The notes beneath the pieces were generated by a model that saw only the letters and a list, made by a program, of their open reading frames with translations, was not told the DNA's origin and searched no databases. Below are positions 1 through 7,869 of a stretch of DNA of 39,750 bases, piece by piece. This DNA comes from Pedobacter sp. (GTDB lineage: Bacteria; Bacteroidota; Bacteroidia; Sphingobacteriales; Sphingobacteriaceae). The first letter of the stretch is position 1; the number at the start of each line of letters is the position of its first letter. Made by a program: the position numbers and the translations under genes. The stretch lies in NCBI GenBank assembly GCA_014377665.1, contig JACMPF010000148.1:1-39750 (forward strand). Reading direction: 5' to 3'.

Positions 1-1
1 A

Positions 2-70
2 ACTGCAGCCTTTGTGGGATCAATCGATAAAATCGCCGTTTCGTACATGAATCTTGGCGTTTGGCCATAA
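2..70 (+). CDS. C-terminal tail of an unidentified gene (partial)
   Basis: From base 2 a frame is open for 22 codons and stops with TAA at 68-70, ending in the residues NLGVWP. A terminator hairpin follows 20 bases later, which is what one expects after the last gene of a transcription unit. The fragment is too short for me to assign a family. Another frame, or no gene at all, is possible. Confidence 0.4.
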   Translation, partial: TAAFVGSIDKIAVSYMNLGVWP

Positions 71-90
71 CATCTGTTTGATATTTGGAA

Positions 91-119
91 CCGTAAAGTG
101 AAAACTTTGCGGTTTTTTT
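91..119 (+). terminator. Rho-independent terminator
   Basis: An 8-bp stem (91-98 with 105-112, one G:U pair) and a 6-nt loop are followed by seven T at 113-119. It closes the partial gene that ends at 70 and insulates the msrA gene that follows. Confidence 0.75.
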
Positions 120-191
120 GTCAACGCACTGCTATTTATTTTAGTCGACAAAATTCTTTATGTCAGTTTAGCGTATATAGTTTAAACAAGT

Positions 192-848
192 ATGATGAAC
201 CTGAAAACGATAATAATTTGTCTTGTTGCCATGGGATTGTTTTCTTGTAATGAGGGTCAGAAAATAAATAGCAAAAATGGTTATGCTGTAGTGACTCCAG
301 CGGCAGCGGGAGAGGCTGTGGCAACTTTTGCGGGTGGATGCTTCTGGGCAATGCAAGAATGTATGGTAGAGTTGAAGGGCGTTCATAAAGTGATCAGTGG
401 TTATGCTGGCGGTACCACTAAAAATCCTTCATACGAAGACGTGCTAACTAAAACTACGGGACACGCAGAGTCCGTGCAGGTATATTATGATCCAAAGGCC
501 ATCAGTTATGAGAAGCTTGCAGAGGCTTTCTTTTATTCTCATGATGCTACCCAAGCAGACGGACAAGGTCCAGATTTAGGTTCTGATTATAGGTCTATTG
601 CTTTTTATAGATCAGACAATGAGTATCAAATCCTTCAGAATGTTATTGCAGGTCTTGATGGAAGGATTAGTGAGCCGGTGGCGACCGAGCTCGTTCCTTT
701 CGAAGTATTTTATCCTGCAGAAACTCATCATCAGGATTACTACAAGCGCAACAGTTGGGATTCTTACATTAGAAATGTTTCTAGGCCTAAGGTATTGAAA
801 TTGAGAAAGTCCATGCCGCAGCTGATTAAATCTGAGTATAAAGATTAA
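192..848 (+). CDS. msrA: Peptide methionine sulfoxide reductase MsrA, lipoprotein form
   Basis: MsrA reduces methionine-S-sulfoxide in oxidised proteins. Residues 1-19 form a lipoprotein signal peptide with lipobox LFSC, the lipidated Cys being residue 19, so the enzyme should be anchored in the envelope rather than cytoplasmic. The family motif GGCFW holds the catalytic Cys at residue 50, followed by the SGYAGG and GHAESV signatures and a C-terminal HHQDYY segment. The only other Cys in the mature protein is Cys57; the C-terminal recycling cysteines of E. coli MsrA are absent. ATG occurs at 192 and 195 and either could be used. A terminator at 899-926 follows, so it is probably monocistronic. 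Family assignment is secure. Confidence 0.93.
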   Translation: MMNLKTIIICLVAMGLFSCNEGQKINSKNGYAVVTPAAAGEAVATFAGGCFWAMQECMVELKGVHKVISGYAGGTTKNPSYEDVLTKTTGHAESVQVYYDPKAISYEKLAEAFFYSHDATQADGQGPDLGSDYRSIAFYRSDNEYQILQNVIAGLDGRISEPVATELVPFEVFYPAETHHQDYYKRNSWDSYIRNVSRPKVLKLRKSMPQLIKSEYKD

Positions 849-898
849 TTGTCAGAGAACTATCAATAAACAACCATCCTCAGCAATTGCAGCTCCCT

Positions 899-926
899 AA
901 AAAGATATAGGTACTTATATCTTTTT
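899..926 (+). terminator. Rho-independent terminator after msrA
   Basis: An 11-bp AT-rich perfect stem (899-909 with 916-926) with loop GGTACT ends in a T-run. It lies 50 nt after the msrA stop and before ccmE. Directly behind it, TATCTTTA at 926-933 matches the Bacteroidota -7 element TAnnTTTG except for the last base, so the ccm promoter may abut the terminator. Confidence 0.65.
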
Positions 927-958
927 ATCTTTACATGATCTAAAATTCATATACCAAC

Positions 959-1369
959 ATGAGAAAAAGTGCAATCATTGGTTTGATTACGATAGCAATA
1001 TGTGTTTGCTTCCTTGTAAGTTTGAATGCAGACACTAGTAGCTATTCTACATTTTCTGAAGCTGCAAGAGATACGAGAGAATTTCACGTTATGGGCTTTT
1101 GGTCTAAAGAAAGGGGAATTTACTATGACGCGCAAAAAGATGCCAATCATTTTGCGTTTTTTATGAAGGATGAGAAAGGTGACGTTAATAAGGTAGTATA
1201 CAATGGCACTAAACCTCAGGATTTTGAACGTTCTGAAAAATTAGTATTGATTGGCGAAATGAAATCAGGTATATTTTACGCTTCTAAGATTTTAATGAAA
1301 TGTCCTTCAAAATATAATAATGATCTTGTGGAGGTTAAACAGAACGGCAAAGTGGAAAAATACAATTAA
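959..1369 (+). CDS. ccmE: Cytochrome c maturation heme chaperone CcmE (CXXXY type)
   Basis: CcmE carries heme covalently in the periplasm and hands it to the CcmF lyase. The 136-aa protein has an N-terminal membrane anchor (about residues 5-23) and a small OB-fold periplasmic domain, a layout typical of CcmE. The heme-attachment site reads KCPSKYN, with Cys115 and Tyr119. In classical CcmE this position is His (HXXXY); here it is Cys, the CXXXY variant known from some sulfate reducers and archaea. The gene is 5 nt upstream of ccmF and surely cotranscribed. No ccmA, B, C or H is in the window. Identity rests on size, anchor, the site motif and the ccmF neighbour. Confidence 0.87.
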   Translation: MRKSAIIGLITIAICVCFLVSLNADTSSYSTFSEAARDTREFHVMGFWSKERGIYYDAQKDANHFAFFMKDEKGDVNKVVYNGTKPQDFERSEKLVLIGEMKSGIFYASKILMKCPSKYNNDLVEVKQNGKVEKYN

Positions 1370-1374
1370 TCTTA

Positions 1375-3840
1375 ATGGATATTCAGTTTATTGGAGAGAA
1401 TCTCCTTCCCGGTAGAATCGGACAATTCTTTATAGTTCTTGCATTTGGAGCATCGTTGCTTTCTACAATAGCTTATTATTTTGCTTCCAGGAACAAAGAT
1501 CTTTCTGATCAATCTTGGACACGCTTAGGTAGGATAGCTTTTTTATTGAATTGGGTAGCTATTGTCGGAATAGGCAGCACTTTGTTTTTTCTGATCCTTA
1601 ATCATTACAACGAATACTACTACGTTTACTCACACTCCTCAAAAGAACTGCCTGTTTACTATATCGTTTCTGCATTTTGGGAAGGTCAGGAGGGTAGCTT
1701 TTGGTTATGGGCTTTTTGGCAATCACTCCTTGGAGCCTTGCTGATCTGGAAATCAAGAACATGGGAAAATGGAGTGATGACGGTAATCGCTTTCTCTCAA
1801 GTATTTCTAACCTCAATGTTATTAGGAGTAGAGATTTTTGGTCAGCGCATCGGTAGTTCGCCTTTTATATTACTGAGAGACGCAGTTAACTTGAAGGACA
1901 TGGCTCCGGTAGTTTTTGCTGATCCTGAAAACTTTAAAAACTACTTAAAGTTTATAACCGATGGGAGAGGGCTTAATCCTTTATTACAGAACTATTGGAT
2001 GGTTATACATCCTCCAACACTCTTTTTGGGCTTTGCAAGCATGGTGGTTCCTTTTGCATATGCAATTTCAGGTCTTTGGTTGAAGAAATATAAAGAGTGG
2101 ATCAAGCCTGCAATGCCCTGGGCGCTTTTTGCCGTTATGATTTTGGGAACTGGAATCATCATGGGCTCTTTCTGGGCCTATGAAGCGCTAAATTTTGGTG
2201 GATTCTGGGCTTGGGATCCTGTAGAGAATGCATCCATTATTCCTTGGCTTACCCTAATTGCTGGTATCCATGTAATGATAGCTTTTAAAAATACCGGTCA
2301 TGCTTACTTTACGGCAATCGTACTCATTTTTATGAGTTTTATTTTGGTGCTTTATGCATCGTTTTTAACAAGAAGTGGGATTCTTGGAGAAACTTCAGTG
2401 CATGCCTTTACCGATCTCGGTATGTTTGGTCACCTGATCCTCTATAACGTGGTGTTTCTGGCAATTCCTATTGTCCTAATGGCGGTTCGTTGGAAAGAAC
2501 TTCCAATCACCAACAAGGATGAGGAAACTTATTCTCGAGAATTCTGGATGTTCATTGGTTCTTTAGTGATTACGATTGCGTGTATTCAAGTTATTTTTGT
2601 AACCTCTGTGCCGGTCTTCAATGCAGCATTTGGTACTAATTTCGCTCCACCAATTGATGCAGTTAAATATTATAACCAGTGGCAGGCCCCTTTTGCCATA
2701 CTAGTGACCATCATCTCCGGTTTTACTCAGTTCATGAAATACAAACGTACGGATGCTAAGAAATTTTACAGTGGTCTTTTGGCATCAGTAATTTTTTCTG
2801 CTGCTTTTACTGCGGGCTTTGTTTACCTGACAAATGTCTACCATAACCTGATGTTCATTTTACTAACCTTTAGCTGCTTGTTTGCAGTGACGTCTAATGC
2901 CAAAATACTGGGGATGGCATTTGGTGGAAAGAAAAAATTGGTAGGTGCAGCGGTTGCACACATCGGCTTTGCCTTGTTGTTGTTAGGTGCATTAGTTGCT
3001 GCAGCCACTCACAGGCCAATATCTTTAAATGCTTCCAACTTCATTCCGGTTAAAGATTTTGAAAAAGCTGAGAAGCCCGGTGAAAATATCGTGCTCTACA
3101 GGAATGAACCTAAAAAGATGGGCCGCTATACAGTCACTTATATAAGTGATACTACAGTTGCTCCAAATACCTTCTATAAGTTAAACTTCAGAGTTTACGA
3201 TGAAAAAGGATCTGTAAAGGAAGATTTTGAATTGAATCCACATATTCAATCGAATGATAAGATGGGACTTATCGCATCTCCTGATACTAAACATTACCTA
3301 ACCTACGATATCTATACCCATGTAACGAGCGCTCCTTTGAAAGAAGAGGAACAGCATGACCATGAAGGACATTCCGAAGAAGAAAATTATAAAGCGCCAC
3401 GTATAGTACAGTTGGTCGTAGGAGATACGCTCCACACCAGCAGCGGAATTGTTACGGTGAAAGCCCTGAATAATAAGCCTGTTGCAAGAAATCTTGTATT
3501 AGCTAAGGGCGACCTTGCAGTGGGTTTGCCGCTGGAAGTAGCCGTCAATGGCAAAGTGTACAAAACCGAACCAATTTTTCTTGTTAAAGGGAATAATGTA
3601 TTCGATTTCGCCAGGAATATTGACGAATTAGGGTTGAGATTTAGATTTACGAAGATTATCCCTGATCAGGGTAAAATAGAATTGCAAGTTTATGAAAAGC
3701 CGCAGCAAGCTAAAGATTGGGTAGTTTTTAAATCTATTGAGTTTCCTTTTATCAATTTATATTGGGCCGGAACAATTGTGATGGTTTTCGGATTCCTGAT
3801 CTCCATTTTTAGAAGACAGAAAGAGGTGAAGTCAATTTAA
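1375..3840 (+). CDS. ccmF: Cytochrome c heme lyase subunit CcmF
   Basis: CcmF is the polytopic inner-membrane protein that ligates heme from CcmE to apocytochrome c. The 821-aa protein shows many hydrophobic helices over residues 1-510, the tryptophan-rich WWD heme-handling motif (GFWAWDPVENAS from residue 276), a large periplasmic domain at about 545-790 and a last helix near 795-812. The length exceeds the roughly 650 aa of proteobacterial CcmF because of the extended periplasmic part, which contains a His/Glu-rich stretch at about 655-670 (QHDHEGHSEEE) that could bind metal. It follows ccmE by 5 nt, and its stop overlaps the next start by one base (TAATG). Confidence 0.93.
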   Translation: MDIQFIGENLLPGRIGQFFIVLAFGASLLSTIAYYFASRNKDLSDQSWTRLGRIAFLLNWVAIVGIGSTLFFLILNHYNEYYYVYSHSSKELPVYYIVSAFWEGQEGSFWLWAFWQSLLGALLIWKSRTWENGVMTVIAFSQVFLTSMLLGVEIFGQRIGSSPFILLRDAVNLKDMAPVVFADPENFKNYLKFITDGRGLNPLLQNYWMVIHPPTLFLGFASMVVPFAYAISGLWLKKYKEWIKPAMPWALFAVMILGTGIIMGSFWAYEALNFGGFWAWDPVENASIIPWLTLIAGIHVMIAFKNTGHAYFTAIVLIFMSFILVLYASFLTRSGILGETSVHAFTDLGMFGHLILYNVVFLAIPIVLMAVRWKELPITNKDEETYSREFWMFIGSLVITIACIQVIFVTSVPVFNAAFGTNFAPPIDAVKYYNQWQAPFAILVTIISGFTQFMKYKRTDAKKFYSGLLASVIFSAAFTAGFVYLTNVYHNLMFILLTFSCLFAVTSNAKILGMAFGGKKKLVGAAVAHIGFALLLLGALVAAATHRPISLNASNFIPVKDFEKAEKPGENIVLYRNEPKKMGRYTVTYISDTTVAPNTFYKLNFRVYDEKGSVKEDFELNPHIQSNDKMGLIASPDTKHYLTYDIYTHVTSAPLKEEEQHDHEGHSEEENYKAPRIVQLVVGDTLHTSSGIVTVKALNNKPVARNLVLAKGDLAVGLPLEVAVNGKVYKTEPIFLVKGNNVFDFARNIDELGLRFRFTKIIPDQGKIELQVYEKPQQAKDWVVFKSIEFPFINLYWAGTIVMVFGFLISIFRRQKEVKSI

Positions 3841-4601
3841 TGAAAGTTGTTTTTATAGGATCAGGTAACGTTGCCACACACATGTCAAGGGCTTTCAAAG
3901 CCGGTGGACATACCGTACTGCAAATTTGGAGCCCTACTTTTGCTCATGCAGCGATACTGGCAACAGATGTTGAAGCTAATCCCATTCAAAATTTATCGGA
4001 AATCAGCTTGGAGGCGGATCTCATTGTGATCTCTGTAAAGGATGATGCCATCACCAATGTGGTTTCTCAACTAGCGAATACCAATTCATTAGTCGTTCAC
4101 ACTTCGGGAGCGGCAGATCTCGATGTACTTACGAACTTAAAACGGCGTGGGGTTTTGTACCCTCTTCAAACATTTTCAAAGGGTAAAGTGCTGGATTTTA
4201 AACGAGTGCCACTTTGTATTGAGGCGGGTGATGCAGAGAGTCTTGCTATTCTTGAGCGGCTTGCAAAAAGCTTGAATAACGCCGTTTATTTTGTAGACTC
4301 TGCAAAAAGGCATATACTTCATCTTGCAGCTACATTTGCCTGTAATTTTGTAAACCAACTTTACACACTAAGTAATGATTTGCTAAAACAAAATGAACTT
4401 GACTTTAATTTATTACGACCATTAATTAAGGAAACAGCGGAAAAAGTACAACATCTGTCACCCATCGATGTGCAAACTGGACCTGCCATACGTCGTGATG
4501 AAAAGACGTTGTACGCGCATTTAGAAATGCTTCAGGATAGGCCTGAACTCAAAAACATATATCAAACATTAAGTGATAGCATTAAAAAATCACATCAATA
4601 G
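3840..4601 (+). CDS. Rossmann-like/DUF2520 protein
   Basis: The 253-aa protein begins with a dinucleotide-binding Rossmann motif (GSGNVA, residues 7-12) and continues into an all-helical C-terminal part, the DUF2520 architecture that resembles pyrroline-5-carboxylate and 6-phosphogluconate dehydrogenase folds. The middle part contains VVHTSGA and YPLQTFSKG, typical of this family. The family's substrate is unknown to me and I assign no reaction. It overlaps ccmF by one base, so translation is probably coupled, though a role in cytochrome maturation does not follow from that. Confidence 0.8.
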   Translation: MKVVFIGSGNVATHMSRAFKAGGHTVLQIWSPTFAHAAILATDVEANPIQNLSEISLEADLIVISVKDDAITNVVSQLANTNSLVVHTSGAADLDVLTNLKRRGVLYPLQTFSKGKVLDFKRVPLCIEAGDAESLAILERLAKSLNNAVYFVDSAKRHILHLAATFACNFVNQLYTLSNDLLKQNELDFNLLRPLIKETAEKVQHLSPIDVQTGPAIRRDEKTLYAHLEMLQDRPELKNIYQTLSDSIKKSHQ

Positions 4602-4624
4602 CAAGGATTGCGGTTTTTGGTGCT

Positions 4625-4632
4625 TATTTTTG
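4625..4632 (+). promoter_or_regulatory. -7 element upstream of the ferredoxin gene
   Basis: TATTTTTG fits TAnnTTTG exactly and lies 10 nt before the ATG at 4643. A TTG at 4608-4610 is the nearest -33 candidate, but its 14-nt spacing is shorter than the usual 19-20. If used, the transcript leader would be only a few bases long. Confidence 0.45.
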
Positions 4633-4642
4633 CGACATAACT

Positions 4643-4975
4643 ATGAGTATTTATAAATTAAGGATAAATTTTGAAGAACAAGGAAAAGAGTCAGTTGAAC
4701 TTCCAATTGCCGGTGGTCAGGATGTCTTAGACGTTTGTTTGGATAATAATATTGAACTTCAGCATAATTGTGGTGGTGTTTGCGGCTGTAGTACCTGCCA
4801 TGTCTATGTATTGAAAGGAATGGATAGCCTCCAGGAGATTTCAGAAAAAGAAGAAGACTTTATCGATAGGGCTGTTCGTCCACGAATTACGTCCAGGCTA
4901 GGCTGTCAGTGCGTGGTAATTAATGGTGACATAGAAATTACCATTCCAGACCAATCTGCATTCTTAGGTCACTAG
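4643..4975 (+). CDS. fdx: 2Fe-2S ferredoxin (adrenodoxin/Isc Fdx type)
   Basis: A 110-aa plant/adrenodoxin-fold electron carrier. Cluster ligands are visible as Cys43, Cys49, Cys52 and Cys88 in the pattern C-x5-C-x2-C-x35-C; extra Cys residues lie at 47 and 90. The spacing and the acidic helix after the cluster loop fit ferredoxins that feed electrons to Fe-S cluster assembly and to P450-like partners. It precedes iscX by 24 nt, which supports a cluster-assembly role, as in the E. coli fdx-iscX pair. The start is an ATG without Shine-Dalgarno sequence. Confidence 0.9.
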   Translation: MSIYKLRINFEEQGKESVELPIAGGQDVLDVCLDNNIELQHNCGGVCGCSTCHVYVLKGMDSLQEISEKEEDFIDRAVRPRITSRLGCQCVVINGDIEITIPDQSAFLGH

Positions 4976-4999
4976 TTTAATCAATAATATAAAAAGAAC

Positions 5000-5242
5000 A
5001 TGCAAGATAAATTTGCTTTACCGATACATTGGGCTGATCATGAGGATATTGCTCAGGAATTATATGAAAAGTTTGGCGATGAGTTCAACGAAGCCAAAAT
5101 CTACCGCATCAGGTTTACTGAGCTGTTGAACTGGATTTTGGAATTACCTAATTTCAAGGGAACCAGAGAAGAGAGTACAGAAGGTCACCTGGAGCAAATC
5201 CAATCTGCTTGGGTTTACGAATGGAGAGATAACCAGGACTAA
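5000..5242 (+). CDS. iscX: Fe-S cluster assembly protein IscX
   Basis: This 80-aa acidic protein matches the IscX (YfhJ) family in length and in its core features: an N-terminal HWxDxxDIA-like segment (HWADHEDIAQ), a central VRF-like strand (IYRIRFTEL) and a C-terminal AWVYEWRDN end. In E. coli, IscX binds IscS and iron and tunes the rate of cluster assembly. It sits between the 2Fe-2S ferredoxin and a KdsC-type gene, with only 3 nt to the latter. IscS and IscU are not in this window, while HscB is encoded about 33 kb away. Confidence 0.88.
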   Translation: MQDKFALPIHWADHEDIAQELYEKFGDEFNEAKIYRIRFTELLNWILELPNFKGTREESTEGHLEQIQSAWVYEWRDNQD

Positions 5243-5245
5243 ATT

Positions 5246-5773
5246 ATGTTACTGGAAGAGCTCAAGGGGGTAAATACATTTATATTTGACGTTGATGGCG
5301 TGTTGACAGATGGTAGCATACTAGCTTCTGATTCTGGTGAGTTTCTACGTAGCTTTAATATAAAAGATGGTTATGCCCTACAACTTGCGGTTAAAAGAGG
5401 ATATTTAGTTTGTGTTATCTCCGGCGGGAAAGGATCAGCTATGCAAAAGCGTTTCGAGGCCTTAAGTTTACAAGAGATATTTCTTAATGTTTCGGATAAG
5501 GTAAAGGTCTATGAAACGTTACTAGCGAAATATAATCTTAACTCAAAAAAAGTGCTTTATATGGGTGATGATGTTCCTGACCTTAAGATAATGGCCATGG
5601 TGGGCATCCCAACTTGTCCAGCAGATGCCGTGGCTGATGTCAAAGCAATCTCTACATACATTTCTCCTTTTGATGGCGGTAAAACTGCCGTACGAGATAT
5701 TATTGAGAAAGTGATGCGTATTCAGCAAACTTGGTTCGACGAAAATGCGATTGCTTCCGACTCAGGGATATAG
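5246..5773 (+). CDS. kdsC: KdsC-type HAD phosphatase (KDO-8-phosphate phosphatase)
   Basis: A 175-aa HAD-superfamily C0 protein with no cap domain, the size of KdsC. Motif I is FDVDGVLTDG (nucleophile Asp15, acid/base Asp17), motif II is VISGGK, motif III contains the Lys of NVSDKVK and motif IV is MGDDVPD. KdsC hydrolyses 3-deoxy-D-manno-octulosonate 8-phosphate in the KDO branch of lipid A-core synthesis. It follows iscX by 3 nt and is probably in the same transcript. Family members with other sugar-acid substrates exist (for example in 9-carbon sugar synthesis), so the substrate is inferred. Confidence 0.85.
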   Translation: MLLEELKGVNTFIFDVDGVLTDGSILASDSGEFLRSFNIKDGYALQLAVKRGYLVCVISGGKGSAMQKRFEALSLQEIFLNVSDKVKVYETLLAKYNLNSKKVLYMGDDVPDLKIMAMVGIPTCPADAVADVKAISTYISPFDGGKTAVRDIIEKVMRIQQTWFDENAIASDSGI

Positions 5774-5860
5774 GCTTGTATTGCAACGGGCATGTTACAA
5801 ACTCCCATTAAACTTACTGCTTGATTTTATCTCTAATCCATACAAAACAACTAAAGAAGT

Positions 5861-6271
5861 ATGAAAAAATTATTGATTATCTGCGGATTGCTAATCAGTG
5901 TAGCGACTTTCTCACAAGCCCAGCAGGGACAAGGTGGTGGTCGCCAAATGGGTACTCCAGAGGAGCGAGCAAAAAGAAGCGTTGACATGCTTACTGAAAA
6001 ACTTACTTTAAATGCAGATCAAAAAACTAAAGTTACTGCGATCTATTTTGAGCAGAATGCTAAAATGAAAAAGCTTCGTGATTCAGTTGGAGACGATAGA
6101 GCTGCCATGAGAGCTTTAATGGTGAAAGGTAATGAATCTACGGAAAGTAAAATTGAAGCATTATTATCTGCGGATCAGAAGAAACTTTTTACTGCTTGGA
6201 AAGAAGAGCGTAAAGAGATGATGAAGAAAAGACAAGAGGGCGGAGGCCAACGTCCTGCCGGAACCAAATAA
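5861..6271 (+). CDS. Small exported Spy/CpxP-like protein
   Basis: A 136-aa protein with an N-terminal signal peptide (about residues 1-20, ending FSQAQ) and a charged helical body rich in Lys, Glu, Met and Arg. The segment LTLNADQKTKVTAIY and the later LLSADQKKLFTAWKEER resemble the paired LTxxQ motifs of the Spy/CpxP periplasmic chaperone fold. The tail is Gln/Gly/Lys-rich. A strong terminator follows at 6287-6325. The role is probably envelope stress or chaperone-like, inferred from the fold alone. Confidence 0.7.
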   Translation: MKKLLIICGLLISVATFSQAQQGQGGGRQMGTPEERAKRSVDMLTEKLTLNADQKTKVTAIYFEQNAKMKKLRDSVGDDRAAMRALMVKGNESTESKIEALLSADQKKLFTAWKEERKEMMKKRQEGGGQRPAGTK

Positions 6272-6286
6272 TCCAGGACATTATCA

Positions 6287-6325
6287 AATAATAAAAGCGA
6301 CATCGGCTCGCTTTTATTATTTTTG
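6287..6325 (+). terminator. Strong terminator whose T-run overlaps the maf promoter element
   Basis: A 14-bp perfect stem (6287-6300 with 6308-6321, loop CATCGGC) runs into T at 6320-6324. The same bases 6318-6325 read TATTTTTG, an exact Bacteroidota -7 element TAnnTTTG, and the maf ATG is at 6330, only 4 nt further. The element would terminate the Spy-like transcript and start an almost leaderless maf transcript. Confidence 0.85.
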
Positions 6326-6329
6326 TCAT

Positions 6330-6899
6330 ATGTATCAGCAAAGCTTACCAATCCTCCTTGCTTCGAAATCTCCCCGTCGACAAGAATTAATGAAATTAAT
6401 GAACCTCGATTTTAAAGTCCTTATAAAAGACGTTGAAGAAAGTTTCCCAGATAACTTATTACCGGAAGAGATTGCTGTATACATTGCAGAGAAGAAGGCT
6501 GCGGCTTTTTTAGATCATAGTATGGATAGCATTGTTATCACGGCAGATACAATTGTTGCTTATAAAACTGAGATCCTTGGAAAACCGGAAGACGTCACTC
6601 ATGCGAGGGAAATTCTAGAGAAACTGTCGGGAACCAACCATCAGGTTTATACAGGAGTTAGTATTTCCTATAATGGGCACACCGTTTCTTTTTTCGACTT
6701 TACAGAAGTATTCTTTAATCAACTTACAACAGAACAGATCAATTATTACATTGAAAATTATAAGCCATTCGATAAAGCAGGTGCCTATGGTATCCAAGAT
6801 TGGATAGGACTGATAGGTGTACAGAAGATTATTGGTTCTTACACTAACGTTATGGGACTGCCTACTGAAAAGCTTTATCAGGCTCTTTTAAGTGTTTAA
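6330..6899 (+). CDS. maf: Maf family nucleotide pyrophosphatase
   Basis: Maf proteins hydrolyse non-canonical or modified nucleoside triphosphates (dTTP/UTP or methylated bases, depending on subfamily) to monophosphates. The 189-aa sequence has the signature SKSPRR at residues 12-17, the VEESFPD segment, the catalytic ITADTIV with Asp73, LGKPED, and the C-terminal KAGAYGIQ and NVMGLPTE motifs, so it is complete. The last 38 bases overlap the end of the convergent ppx gene. The start at 6330 is the first ATG after the terminator. Confidence 0.93.
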   Translation: MYQQSLPILLASKSPRRQELMKLMNLDFKVLIKDVEESFPDNLLPEEIAVYIAEKKAAAFLDHSMDSIVITADTIVAYKTEILGKPEDVTHAREILEKLSGTNHQVYTGVSISYNGHTVSFFDFTEVFFNQLTTEQINYYIENYKPFDKAGAYGIQDWIGLIGVQKIIGSYTNVMGLPTEKLYQALLSV

Positions 6900-7797
6900 T
6901 TAAGGTAGGCAATACCCCCATTTTAAGATCGTAGGTCGATACACTAAATTTTTCAGGATTTATCATTTCCATAACGTAATTGGTAATCAACGATGCGATA
7001 ACGATCATGTCAACACGAAGCTTGATTAGCCCTTTAAAATCTGTTCGCTCACTATGTGTGGACATAATTAATTTTTCAGACAACTGAAAATAGCTGCTAA
7101 TAGAAATTGTACTCGCTTTCAGTTGTTTGATATCGACGTCATCATTAATCATCGTGGCAAAGCTTTCGAATGCTCCTGCAGAACCAATTAAGTGTAAAGG
7201 TTTGTGACAGTCACAAATCAATCTCAAATCAGACAATTCAGTTCTAAGTCTTAGGCGAATAGATTCCTGATCCTTTCTACTTATGGGATCTGATTTAAAG
7301 TACGCTTGTTGTAACCTAGCAGCGCCAATGTCATAGCTTTTTTTCCAAAGAATTTCTCCGGGATTACATATAATAAATTCAATACTTCCGCCACCAATGT
7401 CTACGATAAGCGAGGTATTGTCAATGAGGCCGGTAGCATTAACACCTTGGTAAATGTAATCAGCTTCTTGATCCCCATTGATAACAGTGATATCAATACC
7501 AGCTTGTGCTTTGGCCGCATTCACGAAATCTAGTCCGTTTTTTGCGCTCCTTATCGCCGATGTTGCAATAGCCTTCACAACTTCAACATTATGCTTAATG
7601 ATCTCCTTTTTAAATCCTTTTAAGGCGATAATTCCACGTTCAAATGCCTCCGGAATGATGATGTTCTCATTAATCTTCCCTTCCCCGAGCTTAACCGGCA
7701 GGTTTGTTTTAAAAAGCGTTCTAGGATCTCCGGCAGAAAGTTCAACAATGATTAGATGAAAAGTATTTGTTCCCAGATCTATTACGGCAGCAGTCAT
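6862..7797 (-). CDS. Ppx/GppA phosphatase family protein
   Basis: A 311-aa ASKHA-fold protein with the phosphate-binding loops AVIDLGTNTFHL (residues 4-15) and VDIGGGSIEFI, typical of exopolyphosphatase/guanosine pentaphosphatase. It matches the short two-domain form without the C-terminal HD-like domain of E. coli Ppx. Substrates in the family are polyphosphate or pppGpp; which applies here cannot be told from sequence. Its 3' end, including the TAG at 6862-6864, lies inside the end of the convergent maf gene. A -7-like TACATTTA (plus 7817-7824) precedes it by 19 nt. Confidence 0.88.
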   Translation of the reverse strand: MTAAVIDLGTNTFHLIIVELSAGDPRTLFKTNLPVKLGEGKINENIIIPEAFERGIIALKGFKKEIIKHNVEVVKAIATSAIRSAKNGLDFVNAAKAQAGIDITVINGDQEADYIYQGVNATGLIDNTSLIVDIGGGSIEFIICNPGEILWKKSYDIGAARLQQAYFKSDPISRKDQESIRLRLRTELSDLRLICDCHKPLHLIGSAGAFESFATMINDDVDIKQLKASTISISSYFQLSEKLIMSTHSERTDFKGLIKLRVDMIVIASLITNYVMEMINPEKFSVSTYDLKMGVLPTLIKHLKEPDKAFQ

Positions 7798-7816
7798 ACA
7801 ATGGGTCTTTAAAACC

Positions 7817-7824
7817 TAAATGTA
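7817..7824 (-). promoter_or_regulatory. -7-like element for the ppx gene
   Basis: On the minus strand this reads TACATTTA, five of the six defined bases of TAnnTTTG. It lies directly after the dnaJ terminator and 19 nt before the ppx ATG. No convincing -33 element is seen because the upstream region is the terminator hairpin. Confidence 0.35.
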
Positions 7825-7825
7825 C

Positions 7826-7850
7826 AAAAAAGCCACCTTTAAGGTGGCTT
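7826..7850 (-). terminator. Terminator of the grpE-dnaJ unit
   Basis: A 10-bp perfect stem, 7841-7850 with 7830-7839, is followed on the minus strand by a six-T run (plus 7826-7831). It lies 19 nt after the dnaJ stop and separates dnaJ from the ppx gene. Confidence 0.85.
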
Positions 7851-7869
7851 AGTGAATTATATTTAACGA

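Noticed and set aside
6862..6899. Overlap of maf and ppx as a frameshift or assembly error
   Set aside because: Both reading frames end with complete family C-termini; a 38-nt convergent overlap is plausible.
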